Source of the DNA: JACVRW01 sp963734025
GTDB lineage: Bacteria > Actinomycetota > Thermoleophilia > Solirubrobacterales > Thermoleophilaceae
Length of the DNA: 64,000 nt
NCBI GenBank assembly: GCA_963734025.1
Contig: CAVTFR010000017.1
Span: forward strand, 418,343-482,342
Direction: 5' to 3'
Numbering within the stretch: position 1 is the first letter of the stretch; every line of letters begins with the position of its first letter. A model generated the notes under the pieces. That model had not been told where the DNA came from. It worked only from the letters and a program-made list of their open reading frames with translations, and searched no databases. Shown here one piece after another: positions 33,313-42,216 of this stretch. Both the position numbers and the translations under genes were made by a program.

Positions 33313-33992
33313 TGGCTTCCGATCGGCGGGGTGGCGGGTCGGGTGTCGCTCCGCTCACTGATCCAGAAGGCGGCGAGGGTCGTCCAGGCGGCTGCGTCCA
33401 ACGCGCCCCGCGCCAGGCCGAGGCTGTGGGGACCGTGTGCGAAGACATGGGTGGTGTGTGCAACGCCGTGAGCGGCGAGCGATGAGGCAAGCCTGTAGCT
33501 GTGCTCCGGCGGGACGTATGGGTCCTCGGCCGTGTGCCAGAGGAAGAACGGCGGCGACGAGGAGGTCACCAGGGCGTCGAGTGATGTCGCTCGTCGGAGC
33601 TCGGGCGTCGCGTCCTCGCCCAGCAGGATCAGGCGTGCCGGCCGATAGCTCTCGGTCTCCATCGAGGTGATCGCGTAGCCGAGTACGGCGAAGTCGACCG
33701 CTTCGCTCGTGTGGGCGCCGGGGGCGAGCGCGGCGAGGCCGGCAAGATGTCCCCCCGCGGAGAAGCCGATCAGCCCGATGTGCTCCACGCCACTCTCGCG
33801 CAGGCGGCCAATCTCAGCCCGCAAGGCGTCCAGCGGCGCAGGGTGGCGCACCAACAGCGGGTAGCGGAACACGCTGGCGCGCACACCAAGCCCGGTGAGC
33901 CAGTGGACCACCGGCTCGGCCTCATTGGGCGCATGCTGGGAGTAACCGCCGCCCGGCAGGACGATCATGTGGGTCGCGAGGCCGGTCGACAT
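33294..33992 (-). CDS. Alpha/beta hydrolase (BD-FAE/axe2-like esterase)
   Basis: 232 residues. HGGG-like oxyanion stretch IVLPGGGYSQHAP, nucleophile elbow GFSAGGH (Ser), Asp in HTAEDPYVPPEHS and His in FAHGPHSLGL: a complete triad. Composition suits a carbohydrate esterase or acetylhydrolase. One base separates its start from the end of the next upstream gene at 33994, on the same strand. Confidence 0.85.
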   Translation of the reverse strand: MSTGLATHMIVLPGGGYSQHAPNEAEPVVHWLTGLGVRASVFRYPLLVRHPAPLDALRAEIGRLRESGVEHIGLIGFSAGGHLAGLAALAPGAHTSEAVDFAVLGYAITSMETESYRPARLILLGEDATPELRRATSLDALVTSSSPPFFLWHTAEDPYVPPEHSYRLASSLAAHGVAHTTHVFAHGPHSLGLARGALDAAAWTTLAAFWISERSDTRPATPPIGSHQEGSS

Positions 33993-33993
33993 G

Positions 33994-34839
33994 CTAGATC
34001 CGGCTGGCTGGATGAGATTCGACCCAGGCGCTCGTCAGCTGCAGGTACTGGTCGGCGCCGTCCTCCCAGGTGAAATGGCCGGTGTCGAGGATGTTGAGCT
34101 TGCTGTCGGGCAGGCGATCGTGCAGGAACTCGGCGTTCGACGGTGGCACCAAGGCGTCATGGCCGCCGGCGATGATCTGAACCGGGGTCCGGATGTCACC
34201 GAGCCTGTCGGCGAGGATCGGCAAGTCGTTCGGGTAGTTGCGCACGTAGGCCATCGACTCGACGAAGCGGTCGCCCGCATACGAGCTCAGGTAGTCCTCC
34301 CGCACGGCCTCGGGCAGCGTGTGTCGCTCGATGCCGGCGAGGGCTCCAGCGACGATCTCGCGGCCATCGACGGCTTGAAACTGACTCGTGTCCGGAGCTT
34401 CGATGATGTCTTTCAGGGCGCCCGTCACCTCGAGCGGGACCGAGACGGCGCCGCTGCCGACCACGGCACTGGGGAACCGATCGGCGTCCTGTGCTGCTGC
34501 GAACAGCGTCGCTCCGGTAGCAACGTCCGGCCCGACGACGTGGGGGTGACCCAAGTCCCACTCATCGATCAGCTTGAGCAGGAACGTCCCCATGGACTGT
34601 ACGGAGAAGAGCTCGGGTCGGCCCTCGGATTTGCCAAAGCCGGGCAGATCGATGGCGACCAGCCGGACGGTCTCGGCCAAGCGCCGCCAAATTGTCTCCC
34701 AAGCGAGAAGGCTCTCCGGCCAGGGGTTGAGGAGCAGGATGGTCTCATCGCCGGCTGCATGGCTCTCGGCGTATCTGATGGCAAGGCCGTCGGCCTCCCG
34801 CCGCCTCGTGCTGATCTTGGGCGTCTTGATGGTGGGCAT
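33994..34839 (-). CDS. Alpha/beta hydrolase with Asp nucleophile (epoxide hydrolase/dehalogenase-like)
   Basis: 281 residues from ATG 34839 (RBS AGGAG). The elbow reads VVGPDVATGATLF, so the nucleophile is Asp, as in epoxide hydrolases and haloalkane dehalogenases, not Ser. Other parts: LLNPWPESLLAWETIWRRL, PGFGKSEGRPE, GGHDALVPPSNA (acid) and DTGHFTWED (base His). Substrate unknown. It is upstream of the esterase at 33294 on the minus strand. Confidence 0.85.
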   Translation of the reverse strand: MPTIKTPKISTRRREADGLAIRYAESHAAGDETILLLNPWPESLLAWETIWRRLAETVRLVAIDLPGFGKSEGRPELFSVQSMGTFLLKLIDEWDLGHPHVVGPDVATGATLFAAAQDADRFPSAVVGSGAVSVPLEVTGALKDIIEAPDTSQFQAVDGREIVAGALAGIERHTLPEAVREDYLSSYAGDRFVESMAYVRNYPNDLPILADRLGDIRTPVQIIAGGHDALVPPSNAEFLHDRLPDSKLNILDTGHFTWEDGADQYLQLTSAWVESHPASRI

Positions 34840-35029
34840 CCGAAGCTCCTCGGTCGAGGCAGCCAATGTGCACGCCGACAGCCGGCAGCACATCGCCTGA
34901 TCGCGCCATTTCTTCGATCGAGGCCTTCGGCGACGCGCTCCTTAGAGATCGCACGATCGTGTGGTGTGCGGACGGCGCGACCCAATCACGCTTCTGGGTA
35001 CCTACTGGCGACTGTCGAAGGAGCGCTCC
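34840..35029. other. Divergent promoter region between hydrolase units
   Basis: 190 bases between divergently transcribed hydrolase genes. Both have good ribosome sites at the ends. No promoter boxes stand out. Confidence 0.35.
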
Positions 35030-35737
35030 ATGTCATCCGAGAAGAAGCCGAACATCGTGCTCGTGCACGGAGCCTGGGCCGATGGATCCTCTTGGAGCGA
35101 CGTGATCGAGCGGCTGCAGGCCCTCGGCTTCGACGTCACCTCCCCGCAGTTCCCAGAGACCTCGCTCGCCGACGACGTGGCGCGGCTCCGTCAGGTTCTT
35201 GCCCGTCTGAGCGGCCCGACAGTCGTCGTCGGCCACTCATACGGCGGGCAGATCATCACGGCGCTCGGCGCCGACGCGCCGAACGTCGTGGGGATTGTGT
35301 ACGTCGCCGCGTTCGGCTTGGACGAGGGCGAGTCGCTCGGCGCGCTGCTAGGGGCCGGTCCGCCAACGCCCGCGATCGCGAATCTGATCGTCGACGAGCA
35401 GGGCTTCGGTTGGATCCCGGAAGAGGACTTCGTGGGCCATTTCGCGGGCGATGTCGAGACCACCAGGGCACGCGTCATGTACGCGGTACAACAGCCGATC
35501 TCGATGAGCGCGTTCGACGAGGTCATGGGAGAGCCGGCGTGGAAATCGCAGCCCACCTGGTATCTGGTCGCGAAGAACGACGAGGCGATCCCGCCGGATG
35601 CCGAGCGCCAGTTCGCCCGGCGCATGGGCGCCACAACTGTGGAGGCCGCGTCGGGTCACGTCGCGATGGTCTCCGTGCCGGACGAGGTGAGCCGCCTCGT
35701 CGAGACCGCTGCGGCGACGGTGCCGGTCGCGGCCTGA
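35030..35737 (+). CDS. Alpha/beta hydrolase (esterase-like)
   Basis: 235 residues from ATG 35030 (RBS AAGGAG). NIVLVHGAWADGSSWSDV at the start, nucleophile elbow VVVGHSYGGQ, acid near AKNDEAIPPDAER, and His in ASGHVAMVS. This resembles the AB-hydrolase_6 group, close to methyl-ester hydrolases. 30 bases separate it from the following hydrolase. Confidence 0.88.
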   Translation: MSSEKKPNIVLVHGAWADGSSWSDVIERLQALGFDVTSPQFPETSLADDVARLRQVLARLSGPTVVVGHSYGGQIITALGADAPNVVGIVYVAAFGLDEGESLGALLGAGPPTPAIANLIVDEQGFGWIPEEDFVGHFAGDVETTRARVMYAVQQPISMSAFDEVMGEPAWKSQPTWYLVAKNDEAIPPDAERQFARRMGATTVEAASGHVAMVSVPDEVSRLVETAAATVPVAA

Positions 35738-35767
35738 TCAGCTCAGCGATCCGAAAGGAGAAAATTG

Positions 35768-36634
35768 ATGTCCGAAACCGCATCGGTTGCGAGCTACGTC
35801 GGCGCTGAGAACCAAGTCGTCAGCGCCTCCAATGGAGTTGACTACGCGTACCGCACCACCGGCGAATCCGACGGGATCCCGCTGGTGACGTTGCAGCATT
35901 TTCGCGGCAACCTCGACAACTGGGATCCGGCGCTCATCGATGCGCTCGCCGGCAGCCGTCGGGTGATCACCTTCGACAACCGGGGGGTCGCCTCCTCGAG
36001 TGGGACGACACCGAACACGATCGCGCAGATGGCGCTCGACGCGATCGAATTCATCGATGCGCTGGAAGTGGGAGAGGTCGATCTGCTCGGCTTTTCGATC
36101 GGCAGCTTCGTGGCCCAGGAGATCGCTCTTGTTCGCCCGTCGCTGGTGCGCAAGTTGGTGCTCGCCTCTTCTGCTCCGCAGGGGGCACGCGGAATGCACG
36201 GTTGGGCGCCTGAGGTCATCGCCGCCGTCGGGCAGCGAGAGACGTCGCCGGCCGGTTACCTCAGCGTCTTCTTCACCGGTTCCGAGGCAGGCGGCGCGGC
36301 TGGACAGCAGGTCGCCGGCCGCGTGTTCGGGGCGCGCACGGTCAACCGCGACGCGCCGACCAGCTGGCAGACCCGTCTGGCGCAGTACGACGCGGTGTGC
36401 GCCTGGGGGCAGCCGAACCACTCCATGCTCGAGCGCGTCTCGGCGATCGACAAGCCCGTTTTCGTGGCCAACGGCGACAGCGACCCCATGATCCTCCCGC
36501 GCTACTCCTATCTGCTTGCCGGCCTCATCCCCTGGGCCCAGCTCAAGATCTACCCGGACGCGGCTCACGGCTTCCTCTTCCAACACCACGCCGAGTTCGC
36601 CGCCGACGTCGAGGCGTTCCTGGCCGGCGCGTGA
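35768..36634 (+). CDS. Alpha/beta hydrolase (3-oxoadipate-enol-lactonase-like)
   Basis: 288 residues from ATG 35768, set by AAAGGAG just upstream (a TTG at 35765 is adjacent). Strand and oxyanion region VTLQHFRGNLDNWDP, FDNRGVASSSG, nucleophile elbow LLGFSIGSFVAQ, acid near NGDSDPMILPR and base His in PDAAHGFLFQHH. Resembles enol-lactonases/haloperoxidases. The GNAT gene overlaps its stop. Confidence 0.88.
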   Translation: MSETASVASYVGAENQVVSASNGVDYAYRTTGESDGIPLVTLQHFRGNLDNWDPALIDALAGSRRVITFDNRGVASSSGTTPNTIAQMALDAIEFIDALEVGEVDLLGFSIGSFVAQEIALVRPSLVRKLVLASSAPQGARGMHGWAPEVIAAVGQRETSPAGYLSVFFTGSEAGGAAGQQVAGRVFGARTVNRDAPTSWQTRLAQYDAVCAWGQPNHSMLERVSAIDKPVFVANGDSDPMILPRYSYLLAGLIPWAQLKIYPDAAHGFLFQHHAEFAADVEAFLAGA

Positions 36635-37176
36635 GCGGTCCCGGATCCGGGACAGAGCTCGAGATCAGGCCGATCGAGCCCGGGGACAAGGCTGCTCTCG
36701 CAGCAGCCCTGGACCAAAGCAGCGACGAGGCTGTCTACCGCCGGTTCCTGAACCCGCACGGGCGGCTAACCGCGTCTGAGCTCCGCTACCTGACCGAAGT
36801 CGACCACCGGGATCACGAGGCGTTGCTGGCGGTCGATCCGGGCAGCCGCGAGAGCGTGGGCGTCGCCCGCTACGTCCGGGATCACGAACGACGTGACAGC
36901 GCGGAGATTGCGGTCGCCGTCCTCGAACCCTGGCAGGGACGCGGCGTTGGCAAGGCGCTGCTGCGCCGACTGGCCGACAGGGCCCGGGATGAGGGCATCA
37001 CCCAGTTCACAGCGCTCATGCTGTCCGATAACCGGCCCATGCGACGGCTGCTCGCGGACCTGGGTACGACCCGGCTCCTCAGCTCCGGAGCGGGAGCGGT
37101 AGAGCTCGCCGTCGACCTTCACCCGAACCGCTCCGCTCGCCGGGCCGCGAGCAAGTCCGGAAGGTCGCCGAGTTAG
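36631..37176 (+). CDS. GNAT-family N-acetyltransferase
   Basis: 181 residues from GTG 36631, which overlaps the hydrolase stop. Core motifs: LEIRPIEPGDKAALAAAL, EVDHRDHEALLAV, and the acetyl-CoA loop EIAVAVLEPWQGRGVGKALL (QGRGVG). It ends with a basic tail. A paralogue lies at 40077. Substrate unknown. Confidence 0.88.
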   Translation: MSGPGSGTELEIRPIEPGDKAALAAALDQSSDEAVYRRFLNPHGRLTASELRYLTEVDHRDHEALLAVDPGSRESVGVARYVRDHERRDSAEIAVAVLEPWQGRGVGKALLRRLADRARDEGITQFTALMLSDNRPMRRLLADLGTTRLLSSGAGAVELAVDLHPNRSARRAASKSGRSPS

Positions 37177-37509
37177 CCGGACCCTCTGGCCCCCCGGGCT
37201 TGCGAGTGTGAAGCCGCGTGATGGGCGGCCCAGCGAGCGACGGACGCGGCGACGCCGCCCGTCGTCGACGCCGCCGGGTTCCCAGTTCCGGCACCTGGCC
37301 TCGGGCCGTAGCGGCCCGCGATCCGCCTCGGGAGGTAGTAGGCCGGGTCGCCTGCCGCGCCGGGTGCAGGTCAAAGAGTCGCCTTCGGGCCGACGACACG
37401 GGCGACCCCGGCGTCGACCATGAGTCTTGTAAAGACGCCTCACCGAGTCCGGCGAGGCACTGACAACTGTCTCTCTGTGCTCAACTCGCAACCCGATGGA
37501 GCGAACGAC
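37177..37509 (+). other. Intergenic region, nothing recognised
   Basis: About 330 bases. Open frames here are Arg-rich and unlike any family. The last part carries the ribosome site (GGAGCG) for the SnoaL gene. Confidence 0.35.
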
Positions 37510-37926
37510 ATGTCGACAACCACAAACACCCCGGCCGGGCTGGCCGCCAACAAAGCGGTTGTGCAGCGGTTCTTCTCCGCGTTCAACGATCAGACGCCGG
37601 ACGTATTCGACGAGGTCATCTCACCCGACTACCTCGACTATGGGCATAGCCCTCCGGGTCGCGGACCGCAGGGAGCTCGCGACGACTACAACGGCGCCCG
37701 CAGCGCTTTCAGCAAGGTCGAGTACGTCATTGACGACATGATCGCGGAGGGGGACCGAGTCGCGACACGATGGACCGCGACGCTGAGCCGAGCCGGTGGC
37801 GACGATGGGCAAGCCGCCTCCGACCGGCCTCTCAGCGCTACCGGGATCAGCATCTACGTCCTCGCGAACGGGCAGATCACCGAGACCCGGCACGAGGTCA
37901 ACATATCCGAGCAGCTCAGCGGCTGA
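37510..37926 (+). CDS. SnoaL-like/ester-cyclase-type protein
   Basis: 138 residues from ATG 37510 (a longer frame from 37420 lacks support). NTF2-like fold: NKAVVQRFFSAFNDQTPDVFDEVI, DYLDYGHSPPGRGPQG, IDDMIAEGDRVATRWTA and ISIYVLANGQITETRHE. The SnoaL family includes polyketide cyclases and many small enzymes of unknown substrate. It is followed at 37948 by a small gene. Confidence 0.85.
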   Translation: MSTTTNTPAGLAANKAVVQRFFSAFNDQTPDVFDEVISPDYLDYGHSPPGRGPQGARDDYNGARSAFSKVEYVIDDMIAEGDRVATRWTATLSRAGGDDGQAASDRPLSATGISIYVLANGQITETRHEVNISEQLSG

Positions 37927-37947
37927 CTCGCCTGCAGGAGTCAGTCG

Positions 37948-38151
37948 ATGCGCTATTGGTTCTGGGGACGCCCGTCGGTCGAGCAGCTCCGGCAGGACCT
38001 GCACGAGGTGACCCGCACGATTCGCCCGGATCGGGAACTCGACGCGACCGGGTTGCGGTCGGCGTGGGAGGCGGGCGACAAGTCCGGCTTCTGGCCCTAC
38101 GACGAGCTGCAGCGGCTGAGCCCCGCTCCCGGCGTTCCGGTGTCGCGGTAA
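37948..38151 (+). CDS. Small protein of unknown function
   Basis: 67 residues beginning MRYWFWGRPSVEQLRQDLHEV. Aromatic-rich start, a helical centre with LDATGLRSAWEAG and FWPYDELQRL. No family recognised. Its stop overlaps the next start (TAATG, 38149-38153). Confidence 0.55.
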   Translation: MRYWFWGRPSVEQLRQDLHEVTRTIRPDRELDATGLRSAWEAGDKSGFWPYDELQRLSPAPGVPVSR

Positions 38152-39311
38152 TGCGCACGAGGATCTCTCTGGGCAGCATCGCCGGAGTCGAGGTCGGGCT
38201 CACTTGGAGCTTCCTGGTGATCCTCGGATTGTTCGTGGTGTCTCTCGCCGCGGGCGTGTTTCCCTCTTCGAACCCGGGACTTGGGACCGCGACGTACGTC
38301 GCGATGGGGGTCGTCGCGGCGGTCCTCTTCTTCGTGTCGATCCTTCTGCATGAACTAGCGCATTCCGTGCAGGCACGCCGGGAGGGAATGCAGGTCAGCG
38401 GCATCACGCTCTGGCTGCTCGGTGGTGTCTCAAGCTTCAACGGAATGTTCCGCTCGCCGGGCGCCGAGTTTCGGATCGGGGCGGCGGGGCCGCTCGTCAC
38501 GCTCGTGATTGGCGCAATCTTCGTGGTCCTGGGCTACGCGATCGCCCTGCCATCGGGCGTCGACGGGGTCGTGGTCTGGCTCGGCTTGACGAATCTCTTC
38601 GTGCTCGTCTTCAACCTCCTGCCGGCTTTCCCGCTGGACGGGGGCCGGATCCTGCGGTCGGCGCTCTGGAGGCTGAGAGGAGACCTCGGGTGGGCGACCC
38701 GCGTGGCCGGGGCGGTCGGCCGCGCGATTGGAGCGCTGATGATCGCCTTGGGCCTCGTGACGTTCGTTTTCTACGGCTTCGGCGGCCTATGGCTCGCCCT
38801 CATCGGCTGGTTCGTGATGTCGGCGGGGACCGCGGAGGCTCGTTTCGTGGAGATCCGTGAGGCGCTTGCCGGTCTCAGCGTGAGTGACGCGATGGTGCGG
38901 GATCCGATTACCGTCCCATCGGACCTCACGCTTCAGGAGTTCTACGACGGTGTCTTCTCGGAGCATCGCCATGCCGCCTATCCGGTGATGGAAGGGGGCG
39001 CGATCGTAGGTCTGTTCGCGGCTCGCGACCTCGATGCCGTCTCGCGCGCCAACTGGCCCAGCGTCCGGGTGAACACGCGGATGCTGCCGCTCAGTCAGGC
39101 GGTGGCCGTGAACGAGCAGGACGAGCTGCCCGACGCGTTCCTGAGGCTCCTCGAAACCGATCTCCGACGCGCGCTCGTGCTCCGGGACTCCCGACTCACC
39201 GGGCTCCTGTCGCTCTCGGACGTCGAACGCCTGGTCGAGGCGCGCCGGCCATCGCAGCCCAACACGCAGCGCCGCGTGAGAACCCGGCGCCTCACCACAC
39301 CTGAGTCGTGA
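38151..39311 (+). CDS. Site-2-protease-like M50 metalloprotease with CBS domains
   Basis: 386 residues, about six spans in the first 230. Zinc motif H67-E68-L-A-H71 in FVSILLHELAHSVQ and the second motif in LLPAFPLDGGRIL (the S2P LDG motif, where Asp is the third ligand). The C-terminal 150 residues are a pair of CBS domains (LSVSDAMVRDPITVPSDLTL, VNTRMLPLSQAVAV), which usually bind adenine nucleotides. Intramembrane proteolysis, perhaps of anti-sigma factors, is the family role. Confidence 0.9.
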   Translation: MRTRISLGSIAGVEVGLTWSFLVILGLFVVSLAAGVFPSSNPGLGTATYVAMGVVAAVLFFVSILLHELAHSVQARREGMQVSGITLWLLGGVSSFNGMFRSPGAEFRIGAAGPLVTLVIGAIFVVLGYAIALPSGVDGVVVWLGLTNLFVLVFNLLPAFPLDGGRILRSALWRLRGDLGWATRVAGAVGRAIGALMIALGLVTFVFYGFGGLWLALIGWFVMSAGTAEARFVEIREALAGLSVSDAMVRDPITVPSDLTLQEFYDGVFSEHRHAAYPVMEGGAIVGLFAARDLDAVSRANWPSVRVNTRMLPLSQAVAVNEQDELPDAFLRLLETDLRRALVLRDSRLTGLLSLSDVERLVEARRPSQPNTQRRVRTRRLTTPES

Positions 39312-39333
39312 GCCGGCGCGAGAGGAGCGGACG

Positions 39334-40080
39334 TTGCGCAGCGAGATGATCGATGTCACCACGCAGGACGGCGTCGCCGATGCCTACCTCGCGCGGCCCG
39401 ACGACGAGCGCCGGCCGGCCGTACTACTGGTGACCGATGCGTATGGCCTGCGCCCGCAGATCGAGCTGATGGCGGAGCGGATCGCGACCCAGGGCTACGT
39501 GGTCCTCGCGCCCAATGTCTTCTACCGGGCCGGGCGCGCGCCGGTGGTTGGGCTCGACGGTCTCGGCGATCCGGATCAGCAGCGGCCGCTGCTCGATCGG
39601 TTGCGTCCGCTGATGCGCGAGCTGACGCCAGAGCGGATCGTCGGCGACGGCGAGGCCTACCTCGGCCGGCTCGAGCAGATCGGCCGCGGCCCGGTCGCGA
39701 TCACCGGCTACTGCATGGGCGGGCGGGTGGCCTGGCGCATCGCCGCGGCCTACCCTGAGCGCGTCGCTGCCCTGGGCGGCTTCCACGTCGGCGGCCTTGT
39801 CACCGACGATGACGACAGCCCTCACCGGAGCGCGGGCAGCCTCGCCGCCGAGGTCTACCTCGGCTTTGCCGACAACGACCGGAGCATGACGCCCGAGCAG
39901 ATCGCCGAGCTCGAACGAGCGCTCGACGCGGCGGGGGTGCGCTACCGCTCCGAGGTCTACCGCGGCGCCGCGCACGGTTACACGATGGCCGACACGCCCG
40001 CTTACAACGAGGCCGCCGCGGAGCGTCACTACGCCGAGCTGTTCGGCCTGCTGGAACGCACGGTGGCGCGGGCCGCCTAG
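39334..40080 (+). CDS. Dienelactone-hydrolase-family protein
   Basis: 248 residues. A TTG start at 39334 is favoured because GAGAGGAG lies 6-7 bases upstream; ATG 39346 is the alternative. Catalytic Cys127 in ITGYCMGGRVAW, acid Asp in YLGFADNDRSMTPEQ and His in YRGAAHGYTMADTPAY: the Cys-Asp-His triad of dienelactone hydrolase. Its 3' end meets the convergent GNAT gene. Confidence 0.9.
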   Translation: MRSEMIDVTTQDGVADAYLARPDDERRPAVLLVTDAYGLRPQIELMAERIATQGYVVLAPNVFYRAGRAPVVGLDGLGDPDQQRPLLDRLRPLMRELTPERIVGDGEAYLGRLEQIGRGPVAITGYCMGGRVAWRIAAAYPERVAALGGFHVGGLVTDDDDSPHRSAGSLAAEVYLGFADNDRSMTPEQIAELERALDAAGVRYRSEVYRGAAHGYTMADTPAYNEAAAERHYAELFGLLERTVARAA

Positions 40081-40496
40081 GGCTTTACCACCGAGCACGA
40101 CGGTTCGGCGCTCATGCGCGCGATGCCCTCCTCACGCGCCCGGGCCGCCAGGTCGTGCATCAGCATGCTTGCGAGGCCTCGTCCCTGCCACTCGTCAACC
40201 ACGGCGACGGCGACCTCCGCGAGGGTCGGGTCGTCGGGCGAGCGGACGTAGCGGGCGACGCCGAGGCCCTGCTCCGTTCGCGGGTCGACGGCCTGGAGCG
40301 CCTCGTGACCGTGGTGGTCGATCTCCGTGAGATAGCCCAGCTGCGCGGCCGACAGTCTTGGGGTGGGGGAGAAGAAGCGGCGGTAGCGCGACTCCGGGCT
40401 CGAGCGCTCGAACGCGTCGAGCAGACGCCCCTTGTAGTCGGGGCCGATGGGCCGGACGAGCACCTCGTCACCGCTCCTGAGCCTCCGCGGTGTCAT
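40077..40496 (-). CDS. GNAT-family acetyltransferase, C-terminally shortened
   Basis: 139 residues from ATG 40496. Close to the GNAT protein at 36631: EVLVRPIGPDYKGRLLDAF, LTEIDHHGHEALQAV, and the acetyl-CoA loop AVAVVDEWQGRGLASML. It stops after AREEGIARMS plus nine unrelated residues, about 40 residues short of its paralogue. The 3' end coincides with the DLH stop. It may be a truncated gene; activity is uncertain. Confidence 0.7.
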   Translation of the reverse strand: MTPRRLRSGDEVLVRPIGPDYKGRLLDAFERSSPESRYRRFFSPTPRLSAAQLGYLTEIDHHGHEALQAVDPRTEQGLGVARYVRSPDDPTLAEVAVAVVDEWQGRGLASMLMHDLAARAREEGIARMSAEPSCSVVKP

Positions 40497-40643
40497 GCGA
40501 CCGCGTCGGTCGGATGGGTGCCCCACTCGTAGTTGTCGCTCAGGCTCCAGGCCAGGCTCCCGGCCCACATGGCACGATCAGGCGATTTCTCAGCGACGAC
40601 GTCGCGCTGCCGCGTACGCGCAGTCTTCCTTAGCATCCTGGCA

Positions 40644-41000
40644 GTGGACCGGCACACGCCCACGGTCGCCGAACTGGTCCGCCGCGCGGCGGAGGTGGCA
40701 GACCCTGCCGGGCGCGATCCCAAGGTCGCGCGACTGCAGGTGCAGCTGGAAGACGACGACGAGCCGGTCACCGCCGTCCAGAACCTCGAGGAGCGCCTGG
40801 CGCTGGCGGCCGAGGGCGCCGACTACGACGTGGAGGATCCCGGTGTGGCCGTCGCGACGGCGGTCGTGCTCTACCTCGCGGGAAGGGGCGGGCAACCCGA
40901 CTACGACCGGGACCCGAATGAGCTGATTCAGCTCGCAGTCCGGAATCAGTGGCGTGGCGACCCGCCGGACTACGTCGCCGACTGGCTGGAGAGCGGCTGA
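40644..41000 (+). CDS. Small hypothetical protein
   Basis: 118 residues from GTG 40644. Acidic, with heptad-like segments (TVAELVRRAAEVAD, LEERLALAAEGADYDVEDP) and a final DYVADWLESG. No family recognised. Its last codons overlap the 3' end of the tRNA-like sequence on the other strand. Confidence 0.6.
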   Translation: MDRHTPTVAELVRRAAEVADPAGRDPKVARLQVQLEDDDEPVTAVQNLEERLALAAEGADYDVEDPGVAVATAVVLYLAGRGGQPDYDRDPNELIQLAVRNQWRGDPPDYVADWLESG

Positions 41001-41066
41001 TGGGATTCGAACCCACGACCTTCTGCATGGCAAGCGGAGCCTGTACTGCCCGCTCAGCTCAAATAT
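40993..41066 (-). pseudogene. Degenerate tRNA-Gly(GCC)-like sequence
   Basis: On the minus strand a perfect T-arm (GTGGGTTCGAATCCCA, 41016-41001), an anticodon loop TTGCCAT (GCC at 41031-41029) with one stem mismatch, and a GAGC/GCTC D stem are visible. The acceptor arms do not pair: GGGATAT versus CAGCCGC. It is a remnant, possibly of an element integrated at a tRNA. Confidence 0.5.
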
Positions 41067-41300
41067 CCCTGCAAACACCAGGGTTTTCGGGGCCGGGGAT
41101 CGGTACGCGATTGCCCGGCGGGCACCCAATGGGCACCCGGAGGGCCGGGGACTCGGGGCGCAACCGGGGTCACCCGTAAGGCGTCAACAGCGGAACCTGG
41201 CTGGCCCGTAGGTGGGCGAGTGGGCTGCTGAACGAACGTAGGCCCTGGCCCAGGAAGGCGGTGGAGCGGTGAAGTATGGGCGTCGCCGCATCCTCCAACG

Positions 41301-41320
41301 AGCGGGCCGGTAGGCCCGCT
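41301..41320 (+). terminator. Hairpin upstream of the hydrolase gene
   Basis: An 8-bp stem AGCGGGCC / GGCCCGCT with loop GGTA, followed by TTCACC. It lies 24 bases before the gene at 41344 and could end upstream transcription. Confidence 0.4.
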
Positions 41321-41343
41321 TTCACCATGAAAGGATTCGACTC

Positions 41344-42216
41344 ATGTCCACATCGCCGAACATCGTCCCTATCGAAGCCGAGATCACCGAGCGCGAGCAG
41401 CGCGAGATCGATCGAGCCAACTCGAGCGGCAAGACGCCGGTCGTGTTCATCCATGGGCTTTGGCTGCTGCCGAGCAGCTGGGACAACTGGGTCGGTCTGT
41501 TCGAAGAGAACGGCTACGCGGGTTTAACGCCCTCCTGGCCGGACGACCCGGAATCGGTCGAGGAGGCTCGCGCCAACCCCGAGGTCTTCGCGAGGAAGAC
41601 CCTGAAGCGGGTCGCCGACCACACCGCCACGGTGATCGACCAGCTCGACAAGAAGCCCGCCGTGATGGGCCATTCGACGGGTGGCCTGCTCACCTACATG
41701 ATCGCCGACCGGGGCCTGTCGGCCGCCTCGGTGGCGATCGACCCGGGCCCGTTCCGAGGCGTGCTGCCGCTCCCGTTCTCGGCGTTGAAGTCGGCCAGCC
41801 CGGTGCTCTTGAATCCGCTCAACCGGGGCCGCGCGGTCACGCTCACGTTCGACCAGTTCAAGTACGGCTGGGCCAACGCGCTCGACGACGAGGAGGCGCG
41901 GCAGCTGTACGACAAGTACCACGTCGCCGGGCCCGGGGTGGCCCTGGCGCAGATGGCGAACGCAAATGTGAACCCCTTCACCGAGGCGAAGGTCGATCCC
42001 AGGAATCCAGACCGTGGCCCGCTGCTGATCATCGAGGGCGAGAAGGACCACACCGTCCCGTGGGCGATCGCGAACGCCGCCTACAAGCGCCAGCAGCACA
42101 ACGAGTCAGTGACCGAGATCACCAGGATCCCGAACCGCGGGCACTCGCTCACGATCGACAGCGGCTGGCGCGAGGTGGCACAGACGGCACTCGACTTCGT
42201 CAAGCGATTCGCCTAG
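41344..42216 (+). CDS. Alpha/beta hydrolase
   Basis: 290 residues. VVFIHGLWLLPSSWDNWVGLF, PSWPDDPES, nucleophile elbow AVMGHSTGGLLTY, acid near EGEKDHTVPWAIAN and His in IPNRGHSLTID. It is a paralogue of the protein at 43200: both share the WxxPxSWxxW start and the FxxWxYxxxNxLxxxEAxxLYxxY stretch. Substrate unknown. Confidence 0.88.
   Translation: MSTSPNIVPIEAEITEREQREIDRANSSGKTPVVFIHGLWLLPSSWDNWVGLFEENGYAGLTPSWPDDPESVEEARANPEVFARKTLKRVADHTATVIDQLDKKPAVMGHSTGGLLTYMIADRGLSAASVAIDPGPFRGVLPLPFSALKSASPVLLNPLNRGRAVTLTFDQFKYGWANALDDEEARQLYDKYHVAGPGVALAQMANANVNPFTEAKVDPRNPDRGPLLIIEGEKDHTVPWAIANAAYKRQQHNESVTEITRIPNRGHSLTIDSGWREVAQTALDFVKRFA

Noticed and set aside
40993..41066. Functional tRNA-Gly
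   Set aside because: Acceptor arms do not pair and the anticodon stem has a mismatch, so it is recorded as a remnant.
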